A DNA stretch of 64,000 nucleotides from Pseudomonas cavernicola (GCF_003596405.1 NZ_QYUR01000002.1:124001-188000), one strand, 5' to 3'; counted from the first letter of the stretch, positions 8,017 to 18,926 are shown. Made by a program: numbers and translations. The notes: a model not told the origin generated them from the letters alone.

Positions 8017-10581
8017 TCAATACACATCGCGGCGGTAGCGGCCCTCTTCCGTCAGCTGCTGCACAGCCTGCGCACCGAGCAGTTCGTTCAGCACCTGGTC
8101 GACGCCCTCGGCCATCCCCTGCAGGCTGCCGCAGACATAGATCGCTGCGCCCTCGGCCAGCCAGTTGCGCAGTTCATCCGCAGCCCCGCGCAGGCGGTCC
8201 TGCACATAAATCTTCTGCGCCTGATCGCGGGAGAAGGCCAGGTCCAGTCGCGCCAGTGCGCCGTCGGCCAGCCAGCCCTGCAGTTCAGCGCGGCAGAAGA
8301 AATCGTGGGCGGCGTTACGCTCGCCGAACAGCAGCCAGTTGTGCTTGCAGCCCTCGGCGATGCGCGCCTTGAGCAGGCTGCGCAGGCCCGCCAGACCAGT
8401 GCCGTTACCGAGCAGGATCAGCGGACGCGGCTCTTGTGGCAGGTGGAAGCCGCTGTTACGGCGCAGGCGCAAGCTGACCGCAGCGCCGGCCGGCGCGTAC
8501 TCGGTCAGCCAGCCGGAACCCAGGCCCAAACTGCCATCCGCGTGGCGCTCCTGACGCACGATCAGCTCCAGCGCGCCATCACTCGGCAGCGAAGCGATCG
8601 AGTATTCGCGCGCCGCCAGCGGAATCAGCGCATCGACCAAGGCTTGCGCATGCAGGCCGACCAGATGCTCGCGGCTCGGCGGCAGCTGCCGGCTCGCCAG
8701 CGCCTGAGCCAGGGTTTCGCTCAGACCGGCCAGCTGCACCGGCGTCTGCGCCGCCACGCCCAGGCCGGCGAGAAATGCCTCGACCGCTATGGCGCTGTTA
8801 CGCGGCAGCACCTCCACCAGATCGCCGGCGAGCCAATCGCCGGCCGCGCTGCTTGGCGCAGCCAGGCGTAATAGGAAGGTCGGCGCACCAGCGCTGCCGG
8901 AATTCAGCAACTCACGCCCACTCAAGGTCCAACTGGCAAAGTCTGGTGCCTGCCAAGCCGTCAGCGCTTGGCAGCCGGTCAACTGGCCAAGCTGCTGCTG
9001 CCAGTGTTGCAGTGCAGTACCGTCGCCGTTATCCACCTCGACCGGCGCGAACAGACTCTGCGCGCCCTGCTGACCGAGCCAGCCGTGCAAACGCCGGGCA
9101 AAGCCGCAAAACTGCGCGTACTGCCGATCGCCCAGGGCCAGCACGGCGTATCTCAGGTTACCCAGCGTCACGGCTTGACCGAGCAGCTTGCGCTCGAAAC
9201 CGCGGGCGCTGTCCGGGGCTTCACCATCGCCAAAGGTGCTGACCACAAACAACGCGTTTTGCGCCTGGCGCAGACTCTGCTCATCCAGCGCCGCCAGCGG
9301 CTGCACCCGCACTGGATGGCCGGCGGCCTGCAAATGCCCGGCGGTCTGCCAGGCCAACTGTTCGGCGAAACCGCTCTGGCTGGCGAAGCCGATCAGCCAG
9401 CCGTCTCCACCGCTGGTGCGGATATCGCCACGCGCCGTACGGATCGCGCGCTGCTTGCGCCGCCGGTCGAGGTAGAGCAGCCAGCCGGTGATGGCGAACA
9501 ACGGCATCGCCGCGCTGGCCAGCAGCATCAGGATGCGCCCGGCCAGGCCGAAGTATTCGCCAACGTGCAGGGCGTAGACGCTGGTCAGCAACTGCGCCTT
9601 GAAACTCTTGTCGTTGTAGCGCTCGTGGCGGGCGATCTTGCCGCTGGCCGGGTCGAGCAGGATCTGATTGAGCGCGCGCGGGTGGTCGGCATCTGCCAGC
9701 AAGTAGAACACCGTCGCCGGCTGCCCGCCGACCGGCGGCAGGCGCAGGTTGTAGGCTGTCATCTGCGGCCCGGCGGCATTCTGGATGCTCTGCCACACCG
9801 CCGGGTAGTCGACCACCAGCGGCGGCCCGGGCGGCGCCGGCATACCCCGCCCGCCATCGCTGCGGCCCTCGCCACGTCCAGCGGGCTTGCCGCGCGCCTC
9901 ACCGGCCGGCGCATCGGCGAGCAGCTTGGTCAGCCCCTCGCGATACCAGTCGTAAGACCAATACAGCCCGGTCAGTGACGCCAACAAATAAAACGCCAGA
10001 CACCAGGTCCCAGCGACCGAATGCAGATCCCAATTGAAGTTACGACCCTTGCGCGCCCAATCCAGGGTCAGCCAGGCGCGCCAGTTCAGCGCCTGGCGTG
10101 GCCAGCGCAGATAGAGGCCAGACAGACAAAAGAAGATGAGGATCAGGGTGCAGGCGGCGGTGATCTGTTTACCGAACTCACCCAGGGCGAGGAAGCGGTG
10201 CAACTGCAGCATCAGGCCAAAAAACTGCTGCCCCGTCGGCTCGTCCAGCAACTCGCCGCTGTAGGGGTCGAAATAACGCATCGGCCCGCGCCGCTCGCCC
10301 GGCGGTGGGGTGAAGAACACCCGTGCGGCGTTGCCGCTCGTGGTTTCGACCCACAGGCTAGCGATCGTCTTACCCTCGGCGGCCTCGATCTTCTGCACCA
10401 GCTCGGCCGGCGCCAGCACGCCGGACTCACGCACCTGGACCCGCAAGGTGTCCGGGTTGAGGGCGCGCATGATCTCGCCTTCAAAGGAATACAGCGCACC
10501 GGTTACGCCCATCAACGCCAGCACCAAGCCGGCGCTGATGCCGAAGAACCAGTGCAACTGGAACAGAGTTTTTTTCAACAC
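8017..10581 (-). CDS. piuB: PepSY membrane protein fused to flavodoxin/NAD(P)H reductase
   Basis: An 854-residue fusion. Residues 1 to about 375 carry PepSY-associated membrane helices ([20 protein letters not shown] near the start, further helices near 140, 195 and 345). A flavodoxin domain follows ([14 protein letters not shown], about 395; [12 protein letters not shown]), then an FAD-binding part with [12 protein letters not shown] and an NAD(P)-binding part with [13 protein letters not shown]. Likely role: inner-membrane flavoprotein that reduces ferric iron or ferrisiderophore, as its iron-uptake neighbours suggest. The start is GTG with GGTGGA upstream. A homologous gene sits beside piuA and piuC in P. 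aeruginosa, as I recall; the symbol follows that. Confidence 0.82.
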   Translation of the reverse strand: MLKKTLFQLHWFFGISAGLVLALMGVTGALYSFEGEIMRALNPDTLRVQVRESGVLAPAELVQKIEAAEGKTIASLWVETTSGNAARVFFTPPPGERRGPMRYFDPYSGELLDEPTGQQFFGLMLQLHRFLALGEFGKQITAACTLILIFFCLSGLYLRWPRQALNWRAWLTLDWARKGRNFNWDLHSVAGTWCLAFYLLASLTGLYWSYDWYREGLTKLLADAPAGEARGKPAGRGEGRSDGGRGMPAPPGPPLVVDYPAVWQSIQNAAGPQMTAYNLRLPPVGGQPATVFYLLADADHPRALNQILLDPASGKIARHERYNDKSFKAQLLTSVYALHVGEYFGLAGRILMLLASAAMPLFAITGWLLYLDRRRKQRAIRTARGDIRTSGGDGWLIGFASQSGFAEQLAWQTAGHLQAAGHPVRVQPLAALDEQSLRQAQNALFVVSTFGDGEAPDSARGFERKLLGQAVTLGNLRYAVLALGDRQYAQFCGFARRLHGWLGQQGAQSLFAPVEVDNGDGTALQHWQQQLGQLTGCQALTAWQAPDFASWTLSGRELLNSGSAGAPTFLLRLAAPSSAAGDWLAGDLVEVLPRNSAIAVEAFLAGLGVAAQTPVQLAGLSETLAQALASRQLPPSREHLVGLHAQALVDALIPLAAREYSIASLPSDGALELIVRQERHADGSLGLGSGWLTEYAPAGAAVSLRLRRNSGFHLPQEPRPLILLGNGTGLAGLRSLLKARIAEGCKHNWLLFGERNAAHDFFCRAELQGWLADGALARLDLAFSRDQAQKIYVQDRLRGAADELRNWLAEGAAIYVCGSLQGMAEGVDQVLNELLGAQAVQQLTEEGRYRRDVY

Positions 10582-10641
10582 GGGAAGAATCCACCTTCAG
10601 CGGGTAACGGTCCGACACCATAACTGCGAAGCAATTCTATT

Positions 10642-10656
10642 TGAGAATGCATTACA
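10642..10656 (-). promoter_or_regulatory. Fur-box-like site upstream of piuB
   Basis: TGAGAATGCATTACA (read on the plus strand) is close to the symmetrical TGAGAAT-ATTCTCA form of Fur sites and lies about 60 bp before the piuB start. It suggests repression by iron-loaded Fur and a separate promoter for this gene. Prediction from sequence only. Confidence 0.5.
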
Positions 10657-10693
10657 TTGGAGCCGTAACCGGGCGCTTTTATCTTTTATGTTC

Positions 10694-10740
10694 AGCTCTG
10701 CTCGCGATCGCTTTTTGGAGTTCAGATCGCGAGCAGAGCT
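10694..10740 (-). terminator. Perfect 16-bp inverted repeat after piuC
   Basis: AGCTCTGCTCGCGATC and its exact complement flank a 15-bp loop. The stem begins a few bases after the piuC stop and could end or stabilise that transcript. The GAGCAGAGCTCG arm is followed by TCCTAC, the complement of GTAGGA, and recurs near 5410, so it belongs to the repeat families of this region. Confidence 0.55.
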
Positions 10741-10745
10741 CGTTC

Positions 10746-11429
10746 CTACACATCAGCCCAGCGCCGCAGCAGGTTGTGATACACGCCGGTCAACTGCACG
10801 CTGCTGGCGTGCCCGGCGCCCAACTCACTATTGAGTTGTTGGATGCTCGAATCCAGATCGAACAAGAGACTGCGCTGGCCGTCATCGCGAACCATGCTCT
10901 GCAGCCAGAAGAACGAGCAGACTCGTGCGCCGCGAGTGACTGGGTTGACCCGGTGCAGGCTGGTAGACGGATAGAGGATCAGATCGCCGGCCGGCAGCTT
11001 GACGCTGTGCGCACCATAGGTGTCTTCCACCAGCAGCTCACCGCCGTCGTATTCGTCCGGGTTGCAGAAGAACAGCGTGGCGGACAGATCGGTACGGATG
11101 CGCTCGCCCGTACCACGCACTTCGCGCACGGCGTTATCCACATGCAGGCCGAACGACTGCCCACCCTGGTAGCAGTTGAACAGCGGCGGGAAAACCTTTT
11201 TTGGCAGGGCTGCGGAGATGAACAACGGATTGCGCTCGAGTGCCTGAAGGATCAGTTCGCCCATCTGCCGTGCCTGCGGGCTGTCCTCCGGCAATTGCAG
11301 GTTGTCCTTGGCCATCGCCGACTGGAAACCTGCAGTCGCCTTGCCATCGATCCACTGCGCCTGCTGTAACAGGCGCCGGCACTCGGCGACCTGTTCGGGG
11401 GTCAACACCTTGGGGATATGCACCATCAT
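10746..11429 (-). CDS. piuC: PKHD-type Fe(II)/2-oxoglutarate hydroxylase PiuC
   Basis: Prolyl-4-hydroxylase-like dioxygenase, 227 residues. Iron ligands are visible as HVD in [11 protein letters not shown] and H in [11 protein letters not shown], with the 2-oxoglutarate-binding arginine in [10 protein letters not shown]. It lies just downstream of the siderophore receptor gene and probably acts in iron acquisition. I start it at the first of two ATGs (11429), with GGAG upstream; the longer frame reads through a hairpin. The stop codon TAG is part of a GTAGG repeat head. Confidence 0.9.
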   Translation of the reverse strand: MMVHIPKVLTPEQVAECRRLLQQAQWIDGKATAGFQSAMAKDNLQLPEDSPQARQMGELILQALERNPLFISAALPKKVFPPLFNCYQGGQSFGLHVDNAVREVRGTGERIRTDLSATLFFCNPDEYDGGELLVEDTYGAHSVKLPAGDLILYPSTSLHRVNPVTRGARVCSFFWLQSMVRDDGQRSLLFDLDSSIQQLNSELGAGHASSVQLTGVYHNLLRRWADV

Positions 11430-11450
11430 CGCGACGATCTCCTGATACGC

Positions 11451-11479
11451 CAAAGCCCCGCCGAATGGGCGGGGCTTTG
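11451..11479 (-). terminator. Hairpin between piuA and piuC
   Basis: CAAAGCCCCGCC and GGCGGGGCTTTG form a perfect stem around a short loop, in the 70-bp gap after the piuA stop. No run of T follows on the minus strand, so it may attenuate rather than fully stop transcription into piuC. Confidence 0.6.
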
Positions 11480-11499
11480 ATTGCAACGGTTTTTAAGCT

Positions 11500-13806
11500 T
11501 TAGAACGAGTAGTTGGCGGTCAACACGGCGGAGCGACCGTCGCCGGGGACCAGCGAGGAGGAGCGACCAGTCGTACCTGCGGTGGTGCGGATGCGGTCGT
11601 AGTACTCCTTGTCGAACAGGTTGTAGAGGTTCAACTGCAGGCTGAGTTCATTGTTGACCTCGTAACCCACCAGCGCACTGTGCAACCAGTAGGCCGGCAC
11701 CTTGGCGGTACCGGTGTTGGCGACGTTACGCTCGTCGACGAACTGCGCGCCATAGCCAACTTCCCAGCCCTGCGGCAGGTCATAGCTGGTCCACAGGCTG
11801 AAGGAACGCGGCGGGGTGTTGGCCAGCGCCTGCCCCTCCTCGGCCAGATCGGTCGCCGATGTGCCGGTCTTGCGAATCTCGCTGCGCATCTGGGTGTAGT
11901 TGGCAAAGGCCTCCCAGTTGTCGGTGATCTTGCCGGACAGTCCCAGCTCGAAACCCTCCACGCGCTGCTCGCCGTCCAACTGATAGCTCACCCCGGCACC
12001 GCTATCCACATCAACGCGGCCATTGGTCTTGTCGACCCGGAACAGCGCGGCATTGACCGCCAGCCGCTGATCCAGCAGATCCCACTTGGTGCCCAGCTCC
12101 CAGGTTTCGTTCTTCTCCGGGTCCAGATTCTGCGTCTTGTCGTTCAGGCCGGTTCCGCTGGTGCCGCCCAGATTGCCACTGCCGGTCAGGCTCTCCGCCG
12201 AAGAGTTGTAGGAGTTGCCCCAGGCGACATAGATGGCGCCGTTCGTCGCTGGCTTGAACACCAGGCCGGCGCGGCCGCTGAACATGTCATCCGAGGAGTC
12301 CTGCTTGCCGCTCCAGGCGTACTGGCTGCCGTAACCCGGTACCACTGCTACGGTGGCGGTCTTGCCCTCACCCTCGTAGCGCTCGTAACGCAGGCCCAGG
12401 TTCAGCTCCCACTGCTCGCTCAACTCCAGGGTGTCGAAGGCGTAGAGCGCCCGGCTATCCAGCTCGGACTCGGCGCGGCCGGTGTCCTGCTTGTTGGTCG
12501 GCCCGCTGTAGTAGCCCTCGGGATTGTGCAGGTCGAACAACTGGTTGGCGGCCAGGGTGTTGTAGCTGAAAGTGGTGCGCTCGTATTTCTCCTGAAAAAT
12601 CTCGGCCCCAGTGACCAGGGTGTGGGCGATGAAGCCCGTATTGAAGTTCCAGGTCAGGTTGGTCTGATTGATCGCCAGCTTGGTGCTGTAATCGCGACCA
12701 AAGCCCGCCGCGCCGCCATAGGTGTATTTGCCGGCCGGTACGGGTCGAACCCCACCGGGCAACGAGCCGTTGGAGTCATAGGTGCCGGTGTTGATCTGCG
12801 CGGCGGTGACCACGGTGGTGCGATCGGTTTCCGAGTAACGGGCGCTGTTGGACAGGCTGACCAGGTCGTTGAAGTCGTGCTCCAGCTTGACGGTGAAGCT
12901 GTCGATATCGGTTTCCTCGGTGTCCAGGTTGCGGAAACCGTAGTAGTTGTCGCGATCGACACCCGCCAACACCTTGCCGTTGAGGGCTGGCAGGCCGTAG
13001 TCCGGCAGATTGTCGTCGGACTGATGGAGATAGCTCAGAGTCAGGCGGGTCGGCGTGCCCAATCCGAAGCTGAGGGACGGCGCGATGCCCCAGCGGTCGT
13101 AATCGATCTGGTCGCGGCCAGCCACATCGTTCTGGTGGGCCATCAGGTTGAGCCGGAAGGCCGCCCCTTCGATGCCGTCCAGCTGCTGATTGGTGTCGGC
13201 GGTCAGGCGCTTGTAGTCATCGGTGCCGAGGCCGGCGCCGAGGGTGGTTAAGGTGCCGAAGTGCGGCGTCTTGCTCACCAAGTTGATCGAGCCACCCGTG
13301 GTGCCGGCGCCGGAGTAGACCGAGCTCGGGCCCTTGACCACTTCCACCGACTCCAGGTTGAAGGTGTCGGAACGGGTAGTCTGGGCGCTGTCGCGCAGGC
13401 CATCGATCATGATGTTGTTGTTGGCGCTGAAACCGCGAATGTTGATGCTGTCGCCCAGGCCGCCACCGCCCTCACCAGCGGCGAAGGTGATGCCGGAGAC
13501 GTTGGACAGCACCTGGCGCAGGCTCAGGGCGCCCTGCTCCTGAATGACTTCCTGCGGCACCACGGTGATGGTTTGGGGAGTGTCGAGCAGCGGTGCGGTG
13601 TATTTCGGCGAAGAGGCTTGCTCGACCTTGTAGCTTTTCGCCTTCTCCTGCTTGCCTTGCACGTTCACCGCGCCCAGCTCCACCGCTTGGCTCTTGCTGC
13701 TCTCTGCCGCCAGGCCAGTACAGGCGAAGGACGCAATGGCAAGACCGATAGCGGAAGCCAGCAGGCGAGGCTGTGGCAAATTGGAGGACATCGCTTTCTT
13801 GTTCAT
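11500..13806 (-). CDS. piuA: TonB-dependent siderophore receptor PiuA
   Basis: Outer-membrane receptor, 768 residues. A signal peptide ends near residue 33 (FACTGLAAES). The plug domain follows (LLDTPQTITVVPQEVIQEQG; SINIRGFSANNNIMIDG), then the barrel, ending in the aromatic terminus VLTANYSF. It would import ferric catecholate-type siderophores using TonB energy; the exact ligand cannot be read from sequence. ATG 13806 has GGGGAG 8 bp upstream and is preferred to a GTG nine bases earlier. A Fur-box-like site lies just before it. Confidence 0.93.
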   Translation of the reverse strand: MNKKAMSSNLPQPRLLASAIGLAIASFACTGLAAESSKSQAVELGAVNVQGKQEKAKSYKVEQASSPKYTAPLLDTPQTITVVPQEVIQEQGALSLRQVLSNVSGITFAAGEGGGGLGDSINIRGFSANNNIMIDGLRDSAQTTRSDTFNLESVEVVKGPSSVYSGAGTTGGSINLVSKTPHFGTLTTLGAGLGTDDYKRLTADTNQQLDGIEGAAFRLNLMAHQNDVAGRDQIDYDRWGIAPSLSFGLGTPTRLTLSYLHQSDDNLPDYGLPALNGKVLAGVDRDNYYGFRNLDTEETDIDSFTVKLEHDFNDLVSLSNSARYSETDRTTVVTAAQINTGTYDSNGSLPGGVRPVPAGKYTYGGAAGFGRDYSTKLAINQTNLTWNFNTGFIAHTLVTGAEIFQEKYERTTFSYNTLAANQLFDLHNPEGYYSGPTNKQDTGRAESELDSRALYAFDTLELSEQWELNLGLRYERYEGEGKTATVAVVPGYGSQYAWSGKQDSSDDMFSGRAGLVFKPATNGAIYVAWGNSYNSSAESLTGSGNLGGTSGTGLNDKTQNLDPEKNETWELGTKWDLLDQRLAVNAALFRVDKTNGRVDVDSGAGVSYQLDGEQRVEGFELGLSGKITDNWEAFANYTQMRSEIRKTGTSATDLAEEGQALANTPPRSFSLWTSYDLPQGWEVGYGAQFVDERNVANTGTAKVPAYWLHSALVGYEVNNELSLQLNLYNLFDKEYYDRIRTTAGTTGRSSSLVPGDGRSAVLTANYSF

Positions 13807-13845
13807 AAGAATCACTCCCCAAGTAAAATGAGGCGCGATTCTATT

Positions 13846-13860
13846 TGAGAAACAATCTCA
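13846..13860 (-). promoter_or_regulatory. Fur-box-like site upstream of piuA
   Basis: TGAGAAACAATCTCA is a nearly symmetrical palindrome that fits the TGAGAAT-ATTCTCA core with few mismatches, about 40 bp before the piuA start. Iron-responsive control of piuA is therefore likely. Confidence 0.6.
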
Positions 13861-13946
13861 ATCAACAGCAAGTCGCAATCTTTACAAACTCTTTACATAT
13901 CTCCATGGAACCGTGCAAACCCACCAGTTTCTGCAGCCCATAACGA

Positions 13947-13972
13947 CAAAACCCCGCCAAGGCGGGGTTTTG
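13947..13972 (-). terminator. Rho-independent terminator of speC
   Basis: CAAAACCCCGCC, a two-base loop and GGCGGGGTTTTG lie 17 bp after the speC stop. Read on the minus strand, the GC stem is followed by TTTTGTCGTT. Confidence 0.85.
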
Positions 13973-13988
13973 CAATCTGACTCAACGC

Positions 13989-15152
13989 TTACAAATAGAA
14001 AGCCTTCAGCGGCGGAAAGCCGTTGAACTCCACCGCGCTGTAGCTGGTGGTGTAGGCCCCGGTGGACAGCCAGTAGAGGCGATCACCGATCGCCAGGTTC
14101 AGTGGCAGGCCGTATTTGTAGTTCTCATACATGATGTCGGCGCTGTCGCAGGTCGGGCCGGCGATCACCACTTCCTCCACTTCGCCCTTCTTCTCGGTCC
14201 AGATCGGGAACTTGATCGACTCATCCATGGTTTCGATCAGGCCGGAGAACTTGCCGACATCGACATAAACCCAACGCTCAACGGCAGTACGCGACTTACG
14301 CGCGACCAGCACCACTTCGCTGACCAGCATGCCGGCGTTGGCGATCAGGGAGCGACCCGGCTCGAGGATGATTTCCGGCAGGTCATCGCCGAAGTCTTCC
14401 TTGAGGAAGCGGATGATCTCTTCGGCGTAGGTTTCCAGGCTGTTGGTACGGGTGATGTAGTTGGCCGGGAAACCGCCACCCATGTTGATCATCTTAAGTT
14501 CGATGCCGTCTTCTTCCTTCAGGCGCTCGAAGATCACCTTGACCTTGGCGATGGCCGCGTCCCACACGCTGATGTCGCGCTGCTGCGAGCCGACATGGAA
14601 GGAGACGCCATAAGGCACCAGGCCCAGTTCGCGAGCGAGAATCAGCAGGTCCATGGCCATGTCGGTCTGGCAGCCGAATTTGCGCGACAGCGGCCAATCC
14701 GCCGTGGTCGAGCCTTCGGTGAGGATGCGTACATAGACTTTCGAGCCCGGCGCTGCCTTGGCGATGTTGCGCAGGTCGGCTTCCGAGTCGGTGGCGAACA
14801 TACGCACGCCCTTCTCGAAGAAGTAGCGGATGTCCTTGGATTTCTTGATGGTGTTGCCGTAGCTGATGCGCTCCGGGCCAACGCCCTGATTCATCACCTT
14901 GTCCAGCTCGTAGATCGAGGCGATGTCGAAGTTCGAGCCCTTGTCCTTGAGCAGATCGATGATCTCGACTGCCGGGTTGGCCTTCACCGCGTAGTAGACC
15001 TTGGCGAACTCGAAACCTGCGCGCAGGTCATCGTAGGCCTGGCTGATGATCTGGGTGTCGATCACCACGAACGGGGTTTCTTGCTGATCGGAGAACGCCT
15101 TCATTTTCTGGAAGGTTTCACGCGCGTAGTAGTCTTCGACCTGAATCGACAT
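13989..15152 (-). CDS. speC: Pyridoxal-phosphate ornithine (or lysine) decarboxylase
   Basis: Alanine-racemase-fold decarboxylase, 387 residues, making putrescine from ornithine in polyamine synthesis. The lysine that binds the cofactor is in VYYAVKANP (about residue 54-62), the glycine-rich loop is MINMGGGFP, and the active-site cysteine segment is GPTCDSADIMY. Length and motifs match the eukaryote-like bacterial ODC of Pseudomonas. The start at 15152 gives the family N terminus MSIQVEDYYA with GGAG upstream. Its own terminator follows. Some relatives also accept lysine. Confidence 0.92.
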   Translation of the reverse strand: MSIQVEDYYARETFQKMKAFSDQQETPFVVIDTQIISQAYDDLRAGFEFAKVYYAVKANPAVEIIDLLKDKGSNFDIASIYELDKVMNQGVGPERISYGNTIKKSKDIRYFFEKGVRMFATDSEADLRNIAKAAPGSKVYVRILTEGSTTADWPLSRKFGCQTDMAMDLLILARELGLVPYGVSFHVGSQQRDISVWDAAIAKVKVIFERLKEEDGIELKMINMGGGFPANYITRTNSLETYAEEIIRFLKEDFGDDLPEIILEPGRSLIANAGMLVSEVVLVARKSRTAVERWVYVDVGKFSGLIETMDESIKFPIWTEKKGEVEEVVIAGPTCDSADIMYENYKYGLPLNLAIGDRLYWLSTGAYTTSYSAVEFNGFPPLKAFYL

Positions 15153-15535
15153 GCTAGGGACTCCATATGGCAAAACAAACAAAAGTTCTAAGGGGTGCCT
15201 TACTCAATAAACCGCAAAGCTCGAACGCCTAATCCGTTTCCCCACTTTGGTTCGCCTACTTCCCAAGGCATGTCGCCGAGGATTACCTGCCAGCAGTGGC
15301 CTGCAACCTCTCGTCGTCAGTACTTGAGCCGGATGGATCGTTTCCAGCATGGACGTTCGGGCGCGAACTTTAGGAGCATGTGGGGCTGAGATCAATCAAA
15401 AATTGCCGCTCTCCTACCTCACTTTGTCGCCTCGGCGATTGACCGTTGCGGATTCAAAACAAAACGTCATGGAATGCTGCACAAGCCCCGCGAAACCAGA
15501 CCGCCCGTCGGCCGCCGCCGAGGGCGCGCATGCGT
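15153..15535. other. Leader/intergenic region between speC and prfC
   Basis: No convincing gene. On the minus strand a 48-codon frame starts at ATG 15350 and ends at 15204, 52 bp before speC. It is rich in arginine but has no clear ribosome site. The region likely holds the divergent promoters of speC and prfC and a long speC leader. Confidence 0.5.
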
Positions 15536-15541
15536 TATAAT
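15536..15541 (+). promoter_or_regulatory. Putative -10 box of prfC
   Basis: A perfect TATAAT lies about 50 bp before the prfC start. No good -35 box is seen at the usual distance. Confidence 0.5.
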
Positions 15542-15589
15542 CGCCGCCTTTTTTGACAGACCGACTATCCGTCGAGGCGTTCCCCTCCT

Positions 15590-17173
<1,584 letters not shown>

Positions 17174-17189
17174 AAGCCCAAAGCCCCCT

Positions 17190-17400
17190 CAAGAGCTCAA
17201 AGCCCCTCTCCCCTGCCCCTCTCCCGCACGCGGGAGAGGGGTTCTATTCGTACACAACCAATCCCTGCGCTTTGGCTTTGGCTTTGGCTTTGGCTTTGGC
17301 TTTGGCTTTGGCTTTGGCTTTGGCTTTGGCTTTGGCTTTGGCTTTGGCTTTGGCTTTGGCTCCCCTCTCCCGTTTTACGGGAGAGGGGCCGGGGGAGAGG
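17190..17400. repeat. CCCCTCTCCC-type hairpins flanking a hexanucleotide repeat
   Basis: Two hairpins, one with CTCCCGCACGCGGGAG (about 17220-17240) and one with CTCCCGTTTTACGGGAG (about 17365-17385), flank a GCTTTG array. Similar CCCTCTCCC segments occur near 5215, 17755-17880 and 46140-46260 (family G). No gene is supported between 17174 and 17374. Confidence 0.7.
17269..17358. repeat. 15 perfect GCTTTG repeats
   Basis: Fifteen uninterrupted copies of the hexamer GCTTTG occupy 90 bp between prfC and the DUF559 gene. Both strands are open in several frames and would give AK, SQ or AL runs, which I do not treat as proteins. Such arrays change length by slippage. Confidence 0.97.
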
Positions 17401-17752
17401 GCTGCTGGGGAGAGGGCCGCTCCTGCTCCACCCACATCCGAATCCGCTCCAGCACCGCATCCGTTTGTTGCAGCACCTCGTGATTCCAGAAACGCAACAC
17501 CGTGAAACCCTGCCCCATCAGCCAGCGATCCCGACGCCGGTCATATTCAGCCTGTGTGGCATGTTGTCCGCCGTCGAGCTCGATGATCAACCGCAGCTCC
17601 ATGCAAACGAAGTCCACGATGTAAGACCCAAGCGGCTTTTGCCGCTTGAACTTCAGCCCCATAAAGCGACGAGCCCGCAACTGATACCAAAGACATAACT
17701 CTGCGTCCGTCATGCCCTTGCGCAGATCCTTCGCATACTCAAGAGTCGTCAT
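17375..17752 (-). CDS. DUF559 endonuclease-like protein
   Basis: Small protein of 125 residues with the DUF559 domain, a fold related to very-short-patch-repair nucleases. Seen motifs are RKGMTDAELCLWYQLRARR, FKRQKPLGSYIVDFVC and IELDGGQH, followed by LRFWNHEVL. The D-E pattern (VDF, IELDG) fits a nuclease centre. AAAGGGAT precedes the ATG. The last 17 or so residues (proline-rich, PSPQQPSPPAPLP) are encoded by the family G repeat, so the 3' end seems to have been altered by repeat insertion. Function is not established for the family. Confidence 0.82.
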   Translation of the reverse strand: MTTLEYAKDLRKGMTDAELCLWYQLRARRFMGLKFKRQKPLGSYIVDFVCMELRLIIELDGGQHATQAEYDRRRDRWLMGQGFTVLRFWNHEVLQQTDAVLERIRMWVEQERPSPQQPSPPAPLP

Positions 17753-17931
17753 ATCCCTTTACCCTCTCCCCTGCCCCCACTCTGTGCCCCAGCCACTGTG
17801 CCTGCAGGCGCAGTGGCGTTCGGGCGGGGCAAAGCATGCTTTGCCTATTTCCGCCTCACCCCGCAAGCGGGAGAGGGGTTCACCTGCTCAGCACGGTATA
17901 TCCTGCGACTTCTGCTCGAGAAAAATAAACC
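17753..17931. repeat. Family G repeat segments before tatD
   Basis: CCCTCTCCCCTGCCCCC at 17762 and the segment CCCGCAAGCGGGAGAGGGG near 17861 form the ends of a larger inverted arrangement. No gene is visible. Confidence 0.55.
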
Positions 17932-18708
17932 ATGCGCCTGATCGACACCCACAACCACCTGGACTTCCCCGACTTCGACGCCGACCGCGGCGAAGTCTTG
18001 ACGAACTGCCGTGCGCTCGGCGTGGAACGCATGGTGGTACTCGGTGTTTACCAAGCCAATTGGCAGCGATTGTGGGAGCTGGTGAGCCGCGAGGATGGCC
18101 TGTATGCCGCCTTCGGCCTGCATCCGGTCTATCTGGATCAACACCGGCCGGAGCATTTGCATGAGCTGCGGCGCTGGCTGGAACGGCTCGCCGGGCAACC
18201 CAAGCTCTGCGCCGTCGGCGAGTTCGGCCTCGACTATTACCTGGAAACCCTCGACCGCGAGCGGCAGCAGGCGCTGTTCGAGGCGCAACTAGAGCTGGCC
18301 GCCGAGTTTGCGCTGCCGGCCCTGCTGCATGTGCGGCGCAGCCATGCCGTGGTGATCGCGACGCTGAAGCGTTTCAAGCTCAAGCGCGGCGGCATCATCC
18401 ATGCGTTTGCGGGCAGCGTGGAAGAGGCCAAGGAATACCTCAAGCTCGGCTTCAAACTGGGCCTCGGTGGCGCCGCGAGCTGGCCGCAAGCCCTGCGCCT
18501 GCGCAAGGTAGTCGCCGCGCTGCCAGTGGAGGCCATAGTGTTGGAAACCGACGCTCCAGATATGGCACCGGCCATGCACCCGAACCAGCGCAATAGCCCG
18601 GAATATTTGCCGCAGATCTGCGCGGCTCTGGCTGAGCTCAAAAAAATCAGCCCGGACGAGTTGGCACGGGCTAGCACGGACAACGCCCGCGCGCTTTTCG
18701 GCTGGTAG
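17932..18708 (+). CDS. TatD family metal-dependent hydrolase
   Basis: Protein of 258 residues in the TatD deoxyribonuclease family, an amidohydrolase-like barrel with two metals. Seen are the N-terminal HNHLDF metal motif, GLHPVY, the glutamate motif GEFGLDYY, the histidine in LLHVRRSH, the histidine in IIHAFAGS and the aspartate in ETDAPDM. Relatives have 3'-5' DNA exonuclease activity. The ATG is preceded only by CGAG. It stands alone, flanked by repeats. Confidence 0.93.
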   Translation: MRLIDTHNHLDFPDFDADRGEVLTNCRALGVERMVVLGVYQANWQRLWELVSREDGLYAAFGLHPVYLDQHRPEHLHELRRWLERLAGQPKLCAVGEFGLDYYLETLDRERQQALFEAQLELAAEFALPALLHVRRSHAVVIATLKRFKLKRGGIIHAFAGSVEEAKEYLKLGFKLGLGGAASWPQALRLRKVVAALPVEAIVLETDAPDMAPAMHPNQRNSPEYLPQICAALAELKKISPDELARASTDNARALFGW

Positions 18709-18794
18709 CACGCAAGCCATTACAGAAAGATGCCGTTCAGTTAAGCGTCGGACAACTGTGCGGGCACTCTGTACATCCAGCAGGAGCGCGCAAG

Positions 18795-18926
18795 GTAGGT
18801 TGGCGCTGAGCCGAAGGCGATGCCCAACAACCGGCCTGTAAGGCCGGGCTTCTATGTTCGGGACCGTGAAGAGGGAGTCGCGGGGCGACTCCTCGTTGGG
18901 CATCACTGCGTTCAGCGCCAACCTAC
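18795..18926. repeat. 132-bp element, family C
   Basis: Ends GTAGGTTGGCGCTGAGC and GCGTTCAGCGCCAACCTAC are inverted. Inside are GCGATGCCCAACA with its complement, CGGCCTGTAAGGCCG and GAGTCGCGGGGCGACTC. A second copy in the other orientation lies at 37800-37931, with the same order of inner hairpins. No gene in 18709-18959. Confidence 0.9.

Noticed and set aside
11680..13251. Long plus-strand open frame of 523 codons
   Set aside because: It is the antisense shadow of piuA; no ribosome site and no family motif.
13807..13815. Upstream GTG start of piuA
   Set aside because: It adds only three residues and covers the GGGGAG ribosome site; ATG 13806 fits better.
17244..17460. Frames coding AK, SQ or AL repeats
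   Set aside because: They arise from the GCTTTG array and adjoining repeats, with no start context or family likeness.
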